From an uncultured Solobacterium sp. (GTDB lineage: Bacteria > Bacillota_I > Bacilli_A > Erysipelotrichales > Erysipelotrichaceae): DNA of 17,925 nucleotides. Made by a program: the position numbers and the translations under genes. The stretch covers positions 1-17,925 of the forward strand of contig CAKMPP010000011.1 of assembly GCA_927911475.1 (NCBI GenBank), given 5' to 3'. Positions within the stretch are counted from its first letter, which is position 1. Every line of letters starts with the position of its first letter. Below, in pieces: positions 16,178 through 17,925 of this stretch. The notes under the pieces are model-generated. The model searched no databases and had not been told where the DNA came from. It saw only the letters and a list, made by a program, of their open reading frames with translations.

Positions 16178-17548
16178 ATGGAACGTGAAAAACTCTCATC
16201 ACGCCTCGGCTTTATCTTATTATCCGCAGGTTGTGCAATTGGCTTAGGCAACGTCTGGAGATTCCCATACATCGTCGGACAATATGGTGGAGCAGCCTTC
16301 GTACTAATCTATATTGCATGTTTAATATTACTAGGTCTACCAATCATCATTATGGAATATGCGGTTGGTAGAGGTAGCCAAAAAAGTCTTGCCCTCGCCT
16401 TTGATGAATTAGAACAAAAAGGAACCAAGTGGCATATCTACAAATGGTTCGGTATGGGCGGCAATTACTTGCTTGCGATGTACTATACAACTATCACAGG
16501 CTGGTTATTACTATACTTCATCAAGACATTACGTGGAGACTTCAATGGTTTAGACGCAACTGCAGTTGGCGAACAATTTAGTAACCTAATGAATCAACCA
16601 CTTACTATGTTTATCTACATGGCAATTACAGTCATACTCTGTTTTGGTATCTGTTCTAAAGGACTACAAAACGGAGTAGAGAAAATCACTTCTAAGATGA
16701 TGGTTGCCCTACTCATCTTAATGGTAGCACTAGGAATCAACTCCATCTTCTTAAAAGGAGGACAAGCAGGACTCGAGTTCTACCTCAAACCAAATTTCGC
16801 AGCGATTCAAGAGGTAGGGATTGGTAAAGTTATCTTCGCAGCGCTTGGTCAATCCTTCTTCACACTTAGTATCGGTATTGGCGCAATGACAATCTTCGGC
16901 AGCTATATCGATAAAAAACGTACACTAGCTGGCGAAGCATTACACGTACTAGGACTAGATACACTTGTGGCAATCATGGCAGGCTTCATTATCTTCCCAG
17001 CATGTTTCGCATTTGGTGTAGAACCATCACAAGGACCAAAACTTATATTTGTGACATTACCAAATATATTTAACCACATGTTCTTAGGACAATTATGGGG
17101 AGCATTATTCTTCTTATTCATGTCCTTCGCAGCTCTTTCAACAGTTATCGCTATCTTCCAAAATATGATTGGCTTTAGCTCTGATCTAACAAAAGTATCC
17201 GTTAAGAAATCCTCACTCATCAATGCAATCGTCATTATTGTATTATCACTACCATGTATATTAGGATTTAATGTATTGCAAAACATTACACCGTTAGGTG
17301 CAGGCACAAATATTATGGACTTAGAAGACTTTATTGTTAGTAATAACCTACTACCAATCGGCTGTCTAATCTATCTCCTATTCTGCACAAGCAAATATGG
17401 ATGGGGCTTTGGTAACTTCCTTGCAGAAGCAAATGAAGGAAAAGGCATCAAATTCCCTAAATGGGCACGCCTTTATGTGACCTATATTATTCCACTTATC
17501 ATTATTTGGATTTTTGTCCAGGGTTATATCAGCACATTTATAAAATAA
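16178..17548 (+). CDS. Sodium-dependent amino-acid transporter, NSS (LeuT/MhsT) family
   Basis: A 456-residue membrane protein, the full length of bacterial NSS symporters that couple amino-acid uptake to sodium. The N-terminal signature GCAIGLGNVWRFPYI (about residues 18-32) is the unwound first helix that binds substrate and sodium, preceded by the SSRLGF segment. The sixth-helix equivalent is FFTLSIGIGAMTIFGSY, and SFAALSTVIAIFQNM in helix 8 carries the Ser/Thr expected around the second sodium site. About 11 helices can be counted, as in MhsT and TnaT-type members. Family members transport tryptophan, tyrosine, leucine and other neutral amino acids; the substrate here is not determined. 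The gene is alone between two terminators, with its own ribosome site, and is not frameshifted. It shows no obvious functional link to the sugar genes beside it. Confidence 0.94.
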   Translation: MEREKLSSRLGFILLSAGCAIGLGNVWRFPYIVGQYGGAAFVLIYIACLILLGLPIIIMEYAVGRGSQKSLALAFDELEQKGTKWHIYKWFGMGGNYLLAMYYTTITGWLLLYFIKTLRGDFNGLDATAVGEQFSNLMNQPLTMFIYMAITVILCFGICSKGLQNGVEKITSKMMVALLILMVALGINSIFLKGGQAGLEFYLKPNFAAIQEVGIGKVIFAALGQSFFTLSIGIGAMTIFGSYIDKKRTLAGEALHVLGLDTLVAIMAGFIIFPACFAFGVEPSQGPKLIFVTLPNIFNHMFLGQLWGALFFLFMSFAALSTVIAIFQNMIGFSSDLTKVSVKKSSLINAIVIIVLSLPCILGFNVLQNITPLGAGTNIMDLEDFIVSNNLLPIGCLIYLLFCTSKYGWGFGNFLAEANEGKGIKFPKWARLYVTYIIPLIIIWIFVQGYISTFIK

Positions 17549-17554
17549 ACAAAA

Positions 17555-17580
17555 ATAGTGTAGGGTTTTCTCTACACTAT
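17555..17580. terminator. Bidirectional terminator after the NSS gene
   Basis: ATAGTGTAG (17555-17563) pairs perfectly with CTACACTAT (17572-17580) around an 8-base loop. T-rich DNA follows on the plus strand and an A run precedes it, so it can also end the convergent LRR gene. Confidence 0.75.
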
Positions 17581-17612
17581 CTTTCTTTATGAATACTAAT
17601 TTTAATACTGCA

Positions 17613-17925
17613 TTAATTGTTTACAACCTTGAGTCCTAAACTATTGGCAACCTCTTCTGCCTTTGATCCCTTAGGTGTACGAATCTCGATATCTGGATTA
17701 TTACTTGCTGTAAAGTAAAATACTCCGTGATTTCCTGTACAGTCTTGCAGGAATTTCTATATATTTAATTACTTTTGCATTCGCAAATACATTAATTCCA
17801 ATTTCCTGCATTCCCTCTGGGAACTTAACGAATTCTAGGGAATTGCATCCGTTGAATGCATTATCACCTATACGTTCTAAAGAACTACCTAAATGGATAA
17901 ATTTTAGATTTACATCAAGAGTAAA
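17613..17925 (-). pseudogene. C-terminal end of a BspA-type leucine-rich repeat protein, frameshifted
   Basis: The minus strand from the right edge encodes LRR_5/BspA-like repeats (SLERIGDNAFNGCNSLEFVKFP followed by EGMQEIGINVFANAKVIKYIEIP). The frame would then stop early. One frame over, the protein continues FTASNNPDIEIRTPKGSKAEEVANSLG to a TAA at 17613-17615, which is the usual last unit of such proteins. One extra base at about 17743 explains the switch; repair gives IPASCTGNHG. Proteins of this family are usually large, secreted or surface-bound in gut and oral Firmicutes, sometimes adhesins. Only about 104 residues are visible, so domain order, signal peptide and anchor cannot be seen. 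Confidence 0.72.

Noticed and set aside
2823..17925. Programmed frameshifting or stop-codon recoding as a common mechanism
   Set aside because: No shared slippery sequence or downstream structure is seen at the sites, the shifts go in both directions, and TAA is used as a normal stop in many genes here.
1..17925. Mobile element, CRISPR array, tRNA or phage defence system
   Set aside because: No transposase, integrase, direct-repeat array, cloverleaf or defence-type domain was recognised on either strand.

Overview
The window looks like a chromosomal segment of a low-to-moderate GC Gram-positive bacterium (Firmicutes/Bacillota). It has strong AGGAGG-type ribosome binding sites, a perfect match to the CcpA cre consensus, a PTS permease, ROK- and AraC-type regulators, a LeuT-fold NSS transporter and a BspA-type leucine-rich repeat protein. 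An Erysipelotrichales-like gut or oral anaerobe would fit, but that is an impression and not a demonstrated placement. No rRNA, tRNA, CRISPR array, insertion sequence or phage gene was seen. Every gene-free stretch is under about 150 bases.

Layout. (1) 1-3882: a leftward unit of a ROK-family regulator, a membrane permease of the gluconate/citrate type and a hydantoinase/oxoprolinase-family protein that runs off the left edge. It is preceded by a promoter, a palindromic operator candidate and a cre site. (2) 3891-5243: a leftward FAD-dependent oxidoreductase gene with its own terminator. It is divergent from (3) nanE-nanK (5346-6909, rightward), which convert N-acetylmannosamine to its 6-phosphate and on to GlcNAc-6-P. 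The two divergent promoters appear to share their -35 bases. (4) 6947-11877: a leftward ABC importer operon: lipoprotein binding protein, ATPase, fused two-domain permease and a second, different ATPase. It is divergent from (5) a membrane-anchored AraC-family sensor-regulator (12003-14036). (6) 14175-16036: a PTS IIBCA permease of the sucrose/glucoside type. (7) 16178-17548: an NSS-family sodium-dependent amino-acid transporter. (8) 17613-17925: the C-terminal end of a leftward leucine-rich repeat protein.

The genes form a nutrient-acquisition island with four transport systems of different classes, amino-sugar catabolism and dedicated local regulators. The most striking property of the raw sequence is that six genes are broken by one-base reading-frame shifts or an in-frame stop: the ROK regulator, the FAD oxidoreductase (two clear shifts and a possible third), the ABC permease, the AraC regulator (TAA), the PTS permease and the LRR protein. 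In each case the protein continues convincingly in another frame, or past the stop. Either the assembly carries uncorrected indel errors or these loci are in recent decay; the sequence alone cannot decide. I found no clearly new biological system. The best candidates for novelty are the hydantoinase/permease/degenerate-ROK module and the ABC importer with two non-identical ATPases.
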